Shown: positions 1 through 8,876 of the stretch, one piece after another
Layout of the letters: every line of letters starts with the position of its first letter
Position numbering within the stretch: position 1 is the first letter of the stretch
Source of the DNA: Candidatus Babelota bacterium
Lineage (GTDB): Bacteria > Babelota > Babeliae > Babelales > Vermiphilaceae
Direction: 5' to 3'
DNA length: 37,119 nucleotides
Assembly: GCA_004375875.1 (NCBI GenBank)
Contig: SOKE01000031.1
Span: 1 to 37,119 of the forward strand
Translations under genes and position numbers: made by a program
The notes under the pieces: model-generated
Told to the model about the DNA's origin: nothing
The model's input: only the letters and a program-made list of their open reading frames with translations
Databases searched by the model: none

Positions 1-1
1 A

Positions 2-796
2 GGTCTTGCGCATAAACCTACTGTTTTTTTTGGTGTTCCGGCGCTCTATGCTATTTTAAGTCTGATGAAAAATGCACCGCTTTCATCAGTAAAATGTTTC
101 TTCTCTGGAGGGGATGCGTTGCCTGATAGAATTCGTGCTGCCTTTAGTCTTGTTTATCGACGAAAATTGTGTGGTGGCTATGGACTTACAGAAACCGCTC
201 CGGTTGTTGCTGTTGAGATGGATGATGTACTAGAGGCAACCGATACCGTTGGCAAACCAGTTATTGGGGTTGAAGTTCTCATTAAAGATGAGCAGGGAAT
301 TACTTTACCGCATGGACAAGTAGGAGAAATTTGGATCAAAGGTGAAAATGTAATGCTTGGGTACTATCATGCACCAGAATTGACAAAGGAAACGCTTGTA
401 GATGGATGGCTGCGTACTGGTGATTTAGGCTATTTTGATTCAAAAGGTAAATTAGTAGTCAGCGGGCGACTCAAGGATCTTATCATTCATAAAGGGCTCA
501 ATATTTATCCACAAGAGATAGAAAATATTATTGTAACTCATCCAAATGTTATTTTTGTTGGTATCGTTGGCAAACCTGATGAGTTGAGTGGTGAAGTACC
601 TATTGCTTTTGTGCAGATTAAAGAAGATGAGTCTAATATAGAGCAAAAACTGCGCGAGTTATGTATTCAGAAGCTTGCTGCATATAAAGTACCGCGCCAG
701 TTTATTTGTAGTACCAAACGATTACCAGTAACTGCTATGGGTAAAGTTGATAAAAAGGTATTAAAAGCACAATTACATGAGCAAAAAACTAGATAA
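2..796 (+). CDS. AMP-forming acyl-CoA/acyl-ACP ligase, C-terminal part (5' end outside window)
   Basis: The reading frame is open from the first bases of the window, so the gene starts upstream; an internal Met at position 65 is not the start. The visible part holds the usual late motifs of the ANL adenylating superfamily: a GYGLTETAP motif that helps bind the adenylate, a TGDLGYFD aspartate motif for the ribose, a GRLKDLI hinge followed by GLNIYPQEIE, and a C-terminal GKVDKK lysine. Such enzymes activate a carboxylic acid with ATP and pass it to CoA or a carrier protein. The substrate pocket lies mostly in the missing N-terminus, so the substrate cannot be named; a fatty acid is the usual choice. 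The last 20 bases overlap the next gene, a glycosyltransferase, so the two are probably translated together and may serve a glycolipid or envelope pathway (inference). Confidence 0.9.
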   Translation, partial: GLAHKPTVFFGVPALYAILSLMKNAPLSSVKCFFSGGDALPDRIRAAFSLVYRRKLCGGYGLTETAPVVAVEMDDVLEATDTVGKPVIGVEVLIKDEQGITLPHGQVGEIWIKGENVMLGYYHAPELTKETLVDGWLRTGDLGYFDSKGKLVVSGRLKDLIIHKGLNIYPQEIENIIVTHPNVIFVGIVGKPDELSGEVPIAFVQIKEDESNIEQKLRELCIQKLAAYKVPRQFICSTKRLPVTAMGKVDKKVLKAQLHEQKTR

Positions 797-1898
797 TCAT
801 AAATCCATACGCCTCGTTCATTTGATTTCAAGCCTCAACATTGGAGGTGCTGAGGCAATGCTGGTTGGTCTGGTAGATTGTCTTAGAAACAAAGATTTTC
901 AGCAATATGTTCTTTATTTTCATAATGGACCAAATGTGGACCGTATACGTGCACTTGGTATACCTGTATACCAAGTTAAAGGATTTATATGTCTCTATGA
1001 TCCAATCTTTTTTTTCCGTTTGTTTTTTCTATTGCGAAGATTAAAACCAGATTGCCTTCATACACTTTTATGGGCGGCTAATTTTGCTGGAAGGATTATT
1101 GCCCGTATTTTGGGAATACCAGTAATTGCTGCATTACATAATAATATTGATCAAAATGGAAGAATACGTATTTGGCTTGATCGATTAACTATTTCTGGCG
1201 CTAATAAGATTATTGCCGTTTCTGAAGGGGTAAAGCAATCATTATTGCAGTATATACCATCTAAACGAATACCAGAGATAGAAGTTATTCCTAATGGGAT
1301 TGAAGCAATGTCTTGTCGTGAACGAGGATTGCAATTTTGCAAAAAAAGAGAAGAGATAGGTTTTTCTGGACATCATTTTATAATTGGATCTGTTGGTCGT
1401 TTTGTGAATATAAAAAATTATCCCTTGTTGATCGAACAGATACCAAGTTTACTAGGTGACTATCCTCATATTCGAGTGGTGCTCATTGGTACTGGCCCAC
1501 AGGAATGGTATCTTACGCAAAAAATAAAAGCGCTTGATCTTGAAGGATATGTTAGAATAATAAACGATACTTGTGCGCTTTCTTATTATCCTTTATTTGA
1601 TTGTTTTATATTGCCATCTTATAAAGAAGGTATTTCAATGGCGTTGCTTGAGGCTATGAGTTTTGAGTTACCATGTGTTGTTGGTAGCTATATTCCAGAG
1701 CATGCAGTGATAAAGGCGAACAAAAATGGTTTTATTGTTACTCCCAAACAATCTTTTGGACAAATAATTCGGAGATTACTTGAACAACCAAAACTTAGGC
1801 AATGTCTAGGAAATCAGGCGCACATTACTGTCCAGAAGAATTTTTCGCGTGCAACAATGGTTGATTCCTATGTCCGGTTATTTAGAAGCTATGTTTAA
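777..1898 (+). CDS. GT4-family glycosyltransferase
   Basis: A 373-residue protein with the GT-B layout of glycosyltransferase family 4. The N-terminus has the acceptor-side glycine loop (NIGGAEAM, about residues 20-27). The middle has VSEGV and VIPNGIE, and the C-terminal nucleotide-sugar domain opens with GSVGRFVNIKN. The EX7E motif is present as E284 and E292 (EGISMALLE), which holds the donor sugar. The enzyme should transfer a sugar from a nucleotide donor to a lipid or glycan at the cytoplasmic face of the membrane; donor and acceptor cannot be told from sequence. Its ATG lies inside the end of the upstream acyl ligase (20-base overlap), implying translational coupling. The next gene is about 190 bases away behind a hairpin, so the operon probably ends here. 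Confidence 0.9.
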   Translation: MSKKLDNHKSIRLVHLISSLNIGGAEAMLVGLVDCLRNKDFQQYVLYFHNGPNVDRIRALGIPVYQVKGFICLYDPIFFFRLFFLLRRLKPDCLHTLLWAANFAGRIIARILGIPVIAALHNNIDQNGRIRIWLDRLTISGANKIIAVSEGVKQSLLQYIPSKRIPEIEVIPNGIEAMSCRERGLQFCKKREEIGFSGHHFIIGSVGRFVNIKNYPLLIEQIPSLLGDYPHIRVVLIGTGPQEWYLTQKIKALDLEGYVRIINDTCALSYYPLFDCFILPSYKEGISMALLEAMSFELPCVVGSYIPEHAVIKANKNGFIVTPKQSFGQIIRRLLEQPKLRQCLGNQAHITVQKNFSRATMVDSYVRLFRSYV

Positions 1899-2052
1899 TA
1901 GAATATAAAAATGCATTTGCCTTTCTAATTTAATGCGATGATTTAATCTACGTTAATGACAGAGAATTTTTTTAAAAAATTTGATTTTTTAGGAAGTCTT
2001 TCTTATACTACTTATTGTAATAACATCAAGTTGATCATGATAACCTCCATTT

Positions 2053-2091
2053 CCCCTATCCATGGCGTTCTGTCTGGGTAGGGGTATTTTT
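2053..2091 (+). terminator. GC-rich hairpin followed by a T-rich run
   Basis: A 9-base-pair stem (CCCCTATCC at 2053-2061 with GGGTAGGGG at 2076-2084, one T-G pair) encloses a 14-base loop and is followed by TATTTTT. This is the form of a Rho-independent terminator for the upstream ligase-glycosyltransferase pair. The right arm also contains the only Shine-Dalgarno-like stretch (TAGGGG) for the next gene, so it could act as an attenuator instead. Confidence 0.6.
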
Positions 2092-2095
2092 GATT

Positions 2096-3073
2096 ATGAA
2101 GAAAAAATTAGTGCGGATGATGCCGTATCGAAATAGTAGCCGGTTTTATAATGAAGGAGAGACGCAGCAAAAGGGCTTTGTGCTCGATGTTTTCTGTATG
2201 TTTCTCGGTTCTTTTGTTTATCGGTTTCGTAAAGCATTCAGAGATTCATGGGTGGCTAAAAGTGAGCCGATTGAGCGAAGTAAACAGCTTGCTATAACCT
2301 GGATTGGCCATTCAACATTTTTGATTCAAGTTGGTGGCTTTAATATTCTTACTGATCCTGTTTTTGGTAATGTTTCCTGGTTTTTTCCACGTATATTTCC
2401 TCCGGGTATTCCGTTTAATAAGTTACCTTCTATTGATGTTGTTCTTCTTTCTCATAATCACCGTGATCATATGGAATGTGCAAGTTTACTTGCATTAAAA
2501 AGGAGCAGGGAACCGCATGTAGTAGTACCACTTGGAAATAAATCATGGTTTTGTAATTGTAATTTTAAACAAGTAACTGAGCTAAACTGGTGGGAACAGA
2601 AAGAGATTGTATTTTCTGATGATTCTAATATGAATCTTCGATTAACTTTTTTGCCTGCGAAGCATTGGTCCCAGCGTGGTATTTTTGATAAAAATAGATC
2701 ACTTTGGGGGAGCTGGATGATCGAATGCAATGGGTACACGATTTATTTTGCCGGAGATTCAACGTATTCAAAGCATTTCACACTTATTGCACAAGAATTT
2801 CCTCGTGCCGATGTAGTGCTTTTGCCTATAGGTCCATGTGAGCCACGTTCCTGGTTAAAACATAGTCATATGGATTCTCAGGAAGCGGGTCAGGCATTTT
2901 TGGATTTAAAAGCCAAGCATTTTATTCCTATGCATTGGGGAACATTTAATTTTGGTGCTGAGCCATTCGATTTACCAATTAAACGGCTTAAAATGTGGTG
3001 GGATAATAATACTGATAGGCTTTCAACAAAAATCATACATCTTCCAAAAGTTGGTCAAAGAATTTGCTTTTGA
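2096..3073 (+). CDS. Metallo-beta-lactamase-fold hydrolase (NAPE-PLD/UlaG-like)
   Basis: A protein of about 325 residues of the MBL-fold superfamily. The main metal motif is H120-N-H122-R-D124-H125. Further ligands are visible as the His of AKHWSQR, the Asp of AGDST and the His of PMHWGTF, giving a full binuclear (usually Zn) site. The pattern (WIGHST near the start, LTDPVFG, AKHWS, then HWGTF) is that of the NAPE-type phospholipase D / UlaG group, which hydrolyses phosphodiesters or lactones; the true substrate is unknown. No signal peptide is evident, although an N-terminal stretch (FVLDVFCMFLGSFVYRF) is moderately hydrophobic. ATG 2096 was chosen; an in-frame TTG at 2090 is possible. The 3' end overlaps the convergent cysteine synthase gene by 19 bases. 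Confidence 0.85.
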   Translation: MKKKLVRMMPYRNSSRFYNEGETQQKGFVLDVFCMFLGSFVYRFRKAFRDSWVAKSEPIERSKQLAITWIGHSTFLIQVGGFNILTDPVFGNVSWFFPRIFPPGIPFNKLPSIDVVLLSHNHRDHMECASLLALKRSREPHVVVPLGNKSWFCNCNFKQVTELNWWEQKEIVFSDDSNMNLRLTFLPAKHWSQRGIFDKNRSLWGSWMIECNGYTIYFAGDSTYSKHFTLIAQEFPRADVVLLPIGPCEPRSWLKHSHMDSQEAGQAFLDLKAKHFIPMHWGTFNFGAEPFDLPIKRLKMWWDNNTDRLSTKIIHLPKVGQRICF

Positions 3074-4047
3074 TTGGAAAGGGTATGGCGACGTAGTCTA
3101 TTTGTAACTGATTTTGATTGTTCTGATTTAGATTCAGCAAAGATATTCTTCGTTAAATAAGCTCGTCCAGAATCACCAAATATTATGACAACGTAATTAT
3201 CCTTGGTTAACTGTTTGGTATATTGAGCTGTTGCGTAGGCAACAGCTCCACTGCTTAGCCCCACAAGGAAACCGTATTTAGAAGCCAATAGTGGAACATA
3301 CGAAAAGGCATCTTTATCTGAAACTTCGATAATCTCGTCCATTACGGTATAATCAACTACAGGTGAATCCAGATCGATACCTATTCCTTCTATCTGATAT
3401 GGTTTTGGATTACCTTTGGTAGCACGGAATGAGTTTGGTGAATCAACGCCTATTATTTTAATAGCTGGATTTTGTTGTTTGAGGTATTGTCCTACACCAC
3501 TTATCGTTCCACAAGTGCCAGCTCCCGCAATAAAATGCGTAATTTTACCCTCTGTTTGATGCCAAATTTCTGGGCCAGTTGATTTATAATGTGTTTCTGT
3601 GTTTGATAAATTGAGATACTGATTCGGTATAAAAGAGTTAGGAATTTCTTTGCTCAGTTTTATTGCCAAGTTATGATAGCTATTAGGGTCTTCTACATTG
3701 GCTGTATCTGGACAAACAATAAGCTCTGCACCATATGCCTTGATTGTTTGTTGTTTTTCTGTGCTTGTTTTTTCAGGTACACAAATGATGACAGAGTATC
3801 CCTTTATAGCTCCAATCATAGCAAGCGAAATACCATAATTTCCTGAAGAAGCATCAATAATGGTATTACCTGCCTTGAGTAATCCTTTTCGTTCTGCTTC
3901 TTCTATCATAAATAATGCAGGACGATCTTTGAGGCTACCACTTGGGTTAAGGTATTCTAATTTTGCTAATATGGATGCAGGGGATTCCAAATTAATTTTT
4001 ACCAGTGGAGTATTTCCTATTGTCTTAAGAAGAGAATTATAATACAT
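3055..4047 (-). CDS. cysK: Cysteine synthase / cystathionine beta-synthase family PLP enzyme
   Basis: A 330-residue fold-type II PLP enzyme. It shows GNTPLV at the start, the Schiff-base lysine K40 in NPSGSLKDRP, an SSGNYG substrate loop near residues 67-72 (TSGNTG in most relatives), the phosphate-binding GAGTCGTISG loop and a C-terminal GDSGRAYLTK. The GNPKPYQIEGIGID segment is closer to catalytic cores of cystathionine beta-synthases than to classic CysK, but no CBS regulatory domains follow. It probably replaces the beta substituent of serine or O-acetylserine with sulfide or a thiol. The ATG is preceded by AAGGGA at good spacing. It lies 24 bases after pyrG on the same strand, so the two are likely co-transcribed. 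A tail of about 30 basic residues follows the domain and overlaps the convergent hydrolase gene. Confidence 0.88.
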   Translation of the reverse strand: MYYNSLLKTIGNTPLVKINLESPASILAKLEYLNPSGSLKDRPALFMIEEAERKGLLKAGNTIIDASSGNYGISLAMIGAIKGYSVIICVPEKTSTEKQQTIKAYGAELIVCPDTANVEDPNSYHNLAIKLSKEIPNSFIPNQYLNLSNTETHYKSTGPEIWHQTEGKITHFIAGAGTCGTISGVGQYLKQQNPAIKIIGVDSPNSFRATKGNPKPYQIEGIGIDLDSPVVDYTVMDEIIEVSDKDAFSYVPLLASKYGFLVGLSSGAVAYATAQYTKQLTKDNYVVIIFGDSGRAYLTKNIFAESKSEQSKSVTNRLRRHTLSNQKQIL

Positions 4048-4071
4048 ATATTTTCCCTTATTCCTATGCTA

Positions 4072-5661
4072 TTACCTATTTCCATGAGATGGTTTATGTT
4101 TTTTGCATGCATTGGCAAATCCTAAAAAAGGCGGAGAAGGTTGTGTTGGGCGTGACGTAAGTTCTGGATGAAATTGTGTAGCAAGGAAGAATGGATGGTT
4201 AGGTAACTCGCAGACCTCCATTCTATTTCCACATGATCCAGAAAAAGTCAGACCTGCCTGTTCAAGTTTATTAATATAGTCAGGATTTACTTCATAGCGG
4301 TGACGATGTCGTTCGACGATAGTTGTTTTTTCATACAACCGATTTACAAGCGTTTCTGGTTTAAGAGAAATTGTGCAGTTGCCAAGCCGCATCGTGCCCC
4401 CAAATGTTGTCACCGTTTCCTGTTCAGGGAGCAATGCAATTACGTGGGTACCAGGGCCTATTTCCTCACTGGTGGCGTCGTTCCAGTTGAGTACATTTCG
4501 TGAAAACTCTATTACAGCCAACTGAAAACCGAGACATAATCCCAAAAATGGTTTGCCATGTATGCGGGCATGCTGAATTGCATGAAGTTTCCCTTCAATT
4601 CCTCTTCTTCCGAATCCGCCAGGGATGAGAATACCATCTACCTTTGCTAGTTCATTTTCATCATAGTTTTCAACATCTAACCACTTTATGGTAATTTTTG
4701 TTGAAAGCGCCCGAGCTGAATGTTTGAGAGCTTCCTTGATGCTAATATGAACATCCTCTGTACCATATTTGCTCATAATGGCGATAGTTATGTGATCCGT
4801 ATATTCTTTGTTTACCAATCTGTACCATTTTGTATTTGGCTTTCGTTTCTTAATATTTAGTAAGTTACAGAGTATGTTTCCTAATCCTTCCTTTTCCATC
4901 TCCATAGGAACATGATAAATGTCGGAGACGGTTACTGCGCTGATGATTGCATGTTGAGGTACATCGCAGAATGATGATATTTTTTTCTTTGTGTTTGTTC
5001 CAATAACCCAATCGCTGCGGCATACAATAATATCAGGTTGGAGTCCCAGCTCGCGAACTGTTTTTACGGAGTGTTGACTTGGTTTAGTTTTATGTTCACC
5101 CATGTTGTCGGTAGGTACAAGAGTGACGTGGACGATTGCCATGTCATTGGGTGAAAGCTCGCTGTGCATTTGGCGTATTGTTTCGAGAAAGGGCATACTT
5201 TCAATATCACCAACTGTTCCTCCTATTTCGATGAGACAGATATCCGCAGTTTTTCCTAATTCAATTTCCTTTTTTGCTGCTTCTTTGATATATTCCTTGA
5301 TTTGGTTAGTGATGTGAGGAATTATCTGTACAGTTTCGCCAAGAAAATTTCCTTTTCGTTCCTTTTCAATTACAGCTTGATAAACTTTTCCGGTTGTGAT
5401 GTTGTGCGCAGAGGTGAGGTTGATATCAAGAAATCGCTCATAGTTGCCAAGATCAAGATCTACCTCAGTACCATCGCTAAGAACGAATACCTCTCCGTGT
5501 TGTGTAGGATTCATGGTGCCTGCATCGATATTGATATAGGGGTCGATTTTTACAGCAGTTACTTCGTATTGCCTATTTTTGAATAAGCGACCAATGGAAG
5601 CGGTAATGATACCCTTTCCAATGCCGCTCATCACTCCTCCAGTTACTATAATGTATTTCAC
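4072..5661 (-). CDS. pyrG: CTP synthase
   Basis: A 529-residue protein, close to the family length of about 535-550. It converts UTP to CTP using ATP and glutamine-derived ammonia. The N-terminal amidoligase domain opens with [12 protein letters not shown] (P-loop; most relatives have VVSSLGKG) and includes the GDIES and [12 protein letters not shown] segments. The C-terminal class I glutaminase domain carries the full triad: C376 in GLCLGFQ, and H498 and E500 in [15 protein letters not shown], typical of the family, is also present. AAGGGA lies 6-11 bases before the ATG. It is the first gene of a likely pair with the downstream cysteine synthase, and is divergent from the nitroreductase gene across a 250-base gap. 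Confidence 0.97.
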   Translation of the reverse strand: MKYIIVTGGVMSGIGKGIITASIGRLFKNRQYEVTAVKIDPYINIDAGTMNPTQHGEVFVLSDGTEVDLDLGNYERFLDINLTSAHNITTGKVYQAVIEKERKGNFLGETVQIIPHITNQIKEYIKEAAKKEIELGKTADICLIEIGGTVGDIESMPFLETIRQMHSELSPNDMAIVHVTLVPTDNMGEHKTKPSQHSVKTVRELGLQPDIIVCRSDWVIGTNTKKKISSFCDVPQHAIISAVTVSDIYHVPMEMEKEGLGNILCNLLNIKKRKPNTKWYRLVNKEYTDHITIAIMSKYGTEDVHISIKEALKHSARALSTKITIKWLDVENYDENELAKVDGILIPGGFGRRGIEGKLHAIQHARIHGKPFLGLCLGFQLAVIEFSRNVLNWNDATSEEIGPGTHVIALLPEQETVTTFGGTMRLGNCTISLKPETLVNRLYEKTTIVERHRHRYEVNPDYINKLEQAGLTFSGSCGNRMEVCELPNHPFFLATQFHPELTSRPTQPSPPFLGFANACKKHKPSHGNR

Positions 5662-5834
5662 GGTGTCCCTTCAAGTAAGCTGTGGGATTGTAAGTTTTAC
5701 CAAACTTCAATGTTCTTCTAAAAAATAATATAGCTCTAATGGATTTTTTGTACAAATAATGGCGACAAATGTGAAAACAAATAATTGACCTAAAGATTCG
5801 TACAAAAGAAGGTAAGGAATTTTTATTCTTGATT

Positions 5835-5861
5835 TTGTCTATGCTATAGGTTTAATATAAT
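5835..5861 (+). promoter_or_regulatory. Candidate sigma-70 promoter for the nitroreductase gene
   Basis: A perfect TATAAT (5856-5861) lies 15 bases after TTGTCT (5835-5840). The spacer is short, but the -10 box is exact and sits about 50 bases before the start codon of the next plus-strand gene. The rest of the 250-base divergent gap (5662-5912) is AT-rich with no other clear signal. Confidence 0.4.
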
Positions 5862-5912
5862 AAAAATGTTGATTATTAATTTCGGATTAAACCCTGAAAA
5901 TATTTTATTAAT

Positions 5913-6608
5913 ATGTTAAAAAGAAATAATAACTTTCAGTTTCATTTTTTGAATATACTGTTATTGATAGGGGTATCTTTTATGCGAGGAACATCTGAAC
6001 AACAGACAAGAAAAATTGTAGCTCTTTCTCGTCAAGGGGAAAGTAGTAAAATATCTGTAGAAAAAGCAATCAAAGAGAGACGTTCAGTTCGTTCATACAA
6101 ACATGAATCTTTAACACTGCAAGAGCTTTCACAACTTCTGTGGGCTGCGCAAGGTATAACTGACGAAAAAAGAGGGTTACGGGCTTCGCCATCTGCAGGT
6201 GCATTGTATCCACTTGAGATTTATGTTGTTGTTGGTCAAGTAGAAGGTTTACCTGCAGCTGTATATAAATATGTAATTGGTAAAAATGAATTGATAAAGG
6301 TAGGCGATGGTGATAAAAGAGCGCGGTTGAGTAGTGCAGCACTTTCGCAATCATGTGTTGCAGCTGCGCCTGCAAGCATTGTTGTTTGTGCTGTTTATGA
6401 AAGAACCAGCAGAAAATATGGCCAACGTGCGCAGCGTTATGTTCATATGGAAGTAGGAGCAGTAGCTGAGAACATTTATTTGCAGGGCCGAGCAATGCAA
6501 GTTGGTACGGTCTTTATTGGTGCCTTTGATGATGAAAGTGTTAAAAAAGTTATTGGTGCTAGCCCTGCTGAAAATCCGCTTGCTATTCTTCCCCTGGGAA
6601 AAATTTAG
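5913..6608 (+). CDS. SagB/ThcOx-type nitroreductase-fold FMN oxidoreductase, probably exported
   Basis: A 231-residue protein of the nitroreductase superfamily. ERRSVRSYKHESLTLQELSQLLWAAQG opens the domain in the usual way, followed by the SPSAGALYPLEIYVVV flavin-binding stretch, a Tyr-Val-His-Met-Glu-x-Gly helix (YVHMEVGAVAENIYLQ) and a C-terminal PLAILPLGKI. This is the SagB/ThcOx branch, FMN-dependent oxidoreductases; relatives oxidise azolines, but no cyclodehydratase or precursor gene is nearby, so that role is not supported. Residues 8-23 form a hydrophobic segment that looks like a signal peptide. An alternative start at 5982 (Met24) has a better ribosome site (AGGGG) and would give a cytosolic protein. 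It is convergent with the long operon that follows. Confidence 0.82.
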   Translation: MLKRNNNFQFHFLNILLLIGVSFMRGTSEQQTRKIVALSRQGESSKISVEKAIKERRSVRSYKHESLTLQELSQLLWAAQGITDEKRGLRASPSAGALYPLEIYVVVGQVEGLPAAVYKYVIGKNELIKVGDGDKRARLSSAALSQSCVAAAPASIVVCAVYERTSRKYGQRAQRYVHMEVGAVAENIYLQGRAMQVGTVFIGAFDDESVKKVIGASPAENPLAILPLGKI

Positions 6609-6629
6609 TACTTTTTTCAATTCTTGGTA

Positions 6630-8843
6630 TCAATAAAAATATCTGAACGTGATTATCAAAAGTATTCCTAATATGGCTGGCCAGTAAAGCAGTTTGGCGA
6701 TAAGATTTTGTTTGTAATGAATGATAGGTATTTTCTCTTTGAGCATGTAAAGGAGTGAAACAAGTACAATAGCTAAGATTGTTCCATACATAACTAAGTA
6801 GAATGTCTCAAAGTAAATAAGATTATATGATTCAATTTTTCCTCTAAACCGAGCTTGAGCAATAATTGCACCAAAAAAAACTGATGCGCAGCTTCCTAAT
6901 ACTGCATATCCTTGTACAGTACTTGAAACCAAAATAACAAATAAAAGGAACGCGATGATTGCGAGTGGCAATAGATCAGCGACTAGTGTATTGAGTAAAA
7001 AGCGCTGTGCGGTGATATTGTAATACAATTCTGGTTGATTGCATTTTTCAATTTGTTTATAGATTCCCAGTGGACCGTACGAATAGAGACCAAAAGCAGT
7101 ATCATAATCGGTAATCTTATAGCCAAAATAACTATTTGCTATAAACCACCCAGGTAGATATACCTCTTTGCTCAAGCCTGGAAGAGCTGTTGGATGAATA
7201 ATTTTATAAGAAGCTAAATCAGGAACGAGAATAATCTTTTGGTTAAAATCTTTATGGGAAATTTGTATCTGGATATCTTTTATATCAAATGGATACTTGA
7301 CATATAAAATGCGCTGATTGATTGTAGCTCGTACTTGCCAAATAATTGTTTCAGTATCATGCTCTTTTGTATGATAGACTTCGGCAATTTTTGTGACTGC
7401 AGCTTGTGGTAATACAAAGCCACGGGAGATTTCATCATGAATAGTATCAAAATAACGTTGCCAAATATAAGCAGTCATTTCAAGTTGATTTTCGGTTATA
7501 AATTTCATGTGCTGAATGTAAATGCCAGTTGGTATATACCCATGTTGTTTATAGCGATAATGTAAAATGCGTTGTATATTCTCAGATAGTTTGGGTTCGT
7601 GTCGGGCTTCTGTTGATACTTTTTTCGTCTCATGTGCGGTGTGTTTCTGTAAATATTCTTTGTCGTATGTTGCCCTCTTATGGGCAATGGTATCTAGAAA
7701 AGCGTAAAGGCCTACCTTATCATTAATTGGAATGAGATCTTTTTTATATGGTGGCATGTGCCATATTATGTACCATAATGCTACTAATTCAAAAAGCAAC
7801 AGTGCTGAAACGACAAATGAGGTTATCCAAAGTCGAACAGTGTTGAGCTTGATAAAACTTGCAATGAGCAACATCAAACAGGTAAATAACGTGAGAAGGG
7901 CTAGGGAAAGAAGCATGATAGTTTGTCTGCTCTGATTTTTATCAAAAGGAATCTCATCATAAGGAAATACATGGCATAATACCCACGAAGTCGATGGAAT
8001 TGGTTCAAAAAATAATCGAGAGTGATGTCCATTTATTTCATTCTGATATTCAATAACACCGGCCTTGCGTGATGCTACCTGTTGTGCAAGTGTATGTAGA
8101 GCTGGCTCTTGTGATGAGTTCATAATCTCTTGTAATTTATTCTGTTCTTGTGAGTATTTATCAAAAGGATGGACTAATATTTTGCAATCGTGCGAAAGAA
8201 TAAAGCAGTAACCCTTTTTCCCTAGATAGATTGTTGTTAACATATGTTTAATATGTTCTGCTGTCTGAGTAGCAAATACAACACCAGCAGGTATTTGTTT
8301 TTTCTCAGTATTTCTTTTATAAAAAGGAGCAGCAAAACCAATAAGAATATGTTCAGCAAGGTTCCACGAAGGAGCTTCAAGAAATTGTGCACCTTTTTTG
8401 AATGGTAAATGATACCAATGACATTCTGGTTTGGTGTAGTCAATCTCTAGTTCAAGTTGAGAGAGTTCTTGGGTACCATTTTTTTCTGCATAATAAGGAG
8501 CATAGCGACTATCTGGTGAATCGAGCACCTGTGGAGCAAAGCTAACGCCAAAGCCTGAAATTGTAACTGGTTTTTTTCGTAATAGTTCAATGATTTCCTT
8601 TTTGCTTAGTGTTTTCTCACTCAGTTTTCGGGCAAGATTATTAACTAATGGAGCAAGCGTTGTGACAAACTCTCCAATTTTTTTTGCAGCAGCATAGGTT
8701 TCTTTTTGTGCATCTATCTGAATTGTTTCCAATGCTTTTCTTTTGTATTGTACATACCGTGTGCTTAGGAAAATAGTTGCTGTGAAACTGAGCAGACAGA
8801 GTATAATCAATATACTTTGTATTAGACGTTTGTATGTTTTCAT
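6630..8843 (-). CDS. Cache-domain membrane protein with a pentameric ligand-gated ion-channel-like C-terminal half
   Basis: A 737-residue membrane protein in several parts. A first membrane helix (7-27) leads to a periplasmic double-Cache region (about 30-300; WY at 143-144 and a following AAPFY). Two more helices follow (about 308-332 and 338-361), then a second soluble region (about 425-600), then exactly four helices (about 614-641, 645-662, 672-700, 716-735). The second soluble region contains YPFD at 517-520, the signature of the Cys/Pro loop of pentameric ligand-gated channels, then a PGW at 564-566 and an Arg-containing pre-M1 segment (R614) with a proline (P626) inside M1, as in GLIC. 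No kinase, cyclase or HAMP domain exists. I infer a sensor-gated channel; a non-channel receptor with this fold is possible. A strong AGGAGGG site precedes the ATG. It is the last gene of the atp-containing operon, 33 bases after the glycosyltransferase. Confidence 0.7.
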   Translation of the reverse strand: MKTYKRLIQSILIILCLLSFTATIFLSTRYVQYKRKALETIQIDAQKETYAAAKKIGEFVTTLAPLVNNLARKLSEKTLSKKEIIELLRKKPVTISGFGVSFAPQVLDSPDSRYAPYYAEKNGTQELSQLELEIDYTKPECHWYHLPFKKGAQFLEAPSWNLAEHILIGFAAPFYKRNTEKKQIPAGVVFATQTAEHIKHMLTTIYLGKKGYCFILSHDCKILVHPFDKYSQEQNKLQEIMNSSQEPALHTLAQQVASRKAGVIEYQNEINGHHSRLFFEPIPSTSWVLCHVFPYDEIPFDKNQSRQTIMLLSLALLTLFTCLMLLIASFIKLNTVRLWITSFVVSALLLFELVALWYIIWHMPPYKKDLIPINDKVGLYAFLDTIAHKRATYDKEYLQKHTAHETKKVSTEARHEPKLSENIQRILHYRYKQHGYIPTGIYIQHMKFITENQLEMTAYIWQRYFDTIHDEISRGFVLPQAAVTKIAEVYHTKEHDTETIIWQVRATINQRILYVKYPFDIKDIQIQISHKDFNQKIILVPDLASYKIIHPTALPGLSKEVYLPGWFIANSYFGYKITDYDTAFGLYSYGPLGIYKQIEKCNQPELYYNITAQRFLLNTLVADLLPLAIIAFLLFVILVSSTVQGYAVLGSCASVFFGAIIAQARFRGKIESYNLIYFETFYLVMYGTILAIVLVSLLYMLKEKIPIIHYKQNLIAKLLYWPAILGILLIITFRYFY

Positions 8844-8876
8844 CTTACCCTCCTGATATCGAACTTATAACAACAA

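Noticed and set aside
1899-2052. Possible small RNA gene between the glycosyltransferase and the hydrolase
   Set aside because: No SRP, 6S, tmRNA or RNase P motifs were recognised; apart from the hairpin at its end the stretch is plain AT-rich sequence.
6070-6495. Gln/His-rich minus-strand 141-codon frame
   Set aside because: It is the reverse shadow of the nitroreductase gene; the composition follows from codon complement, with no ribosome site.
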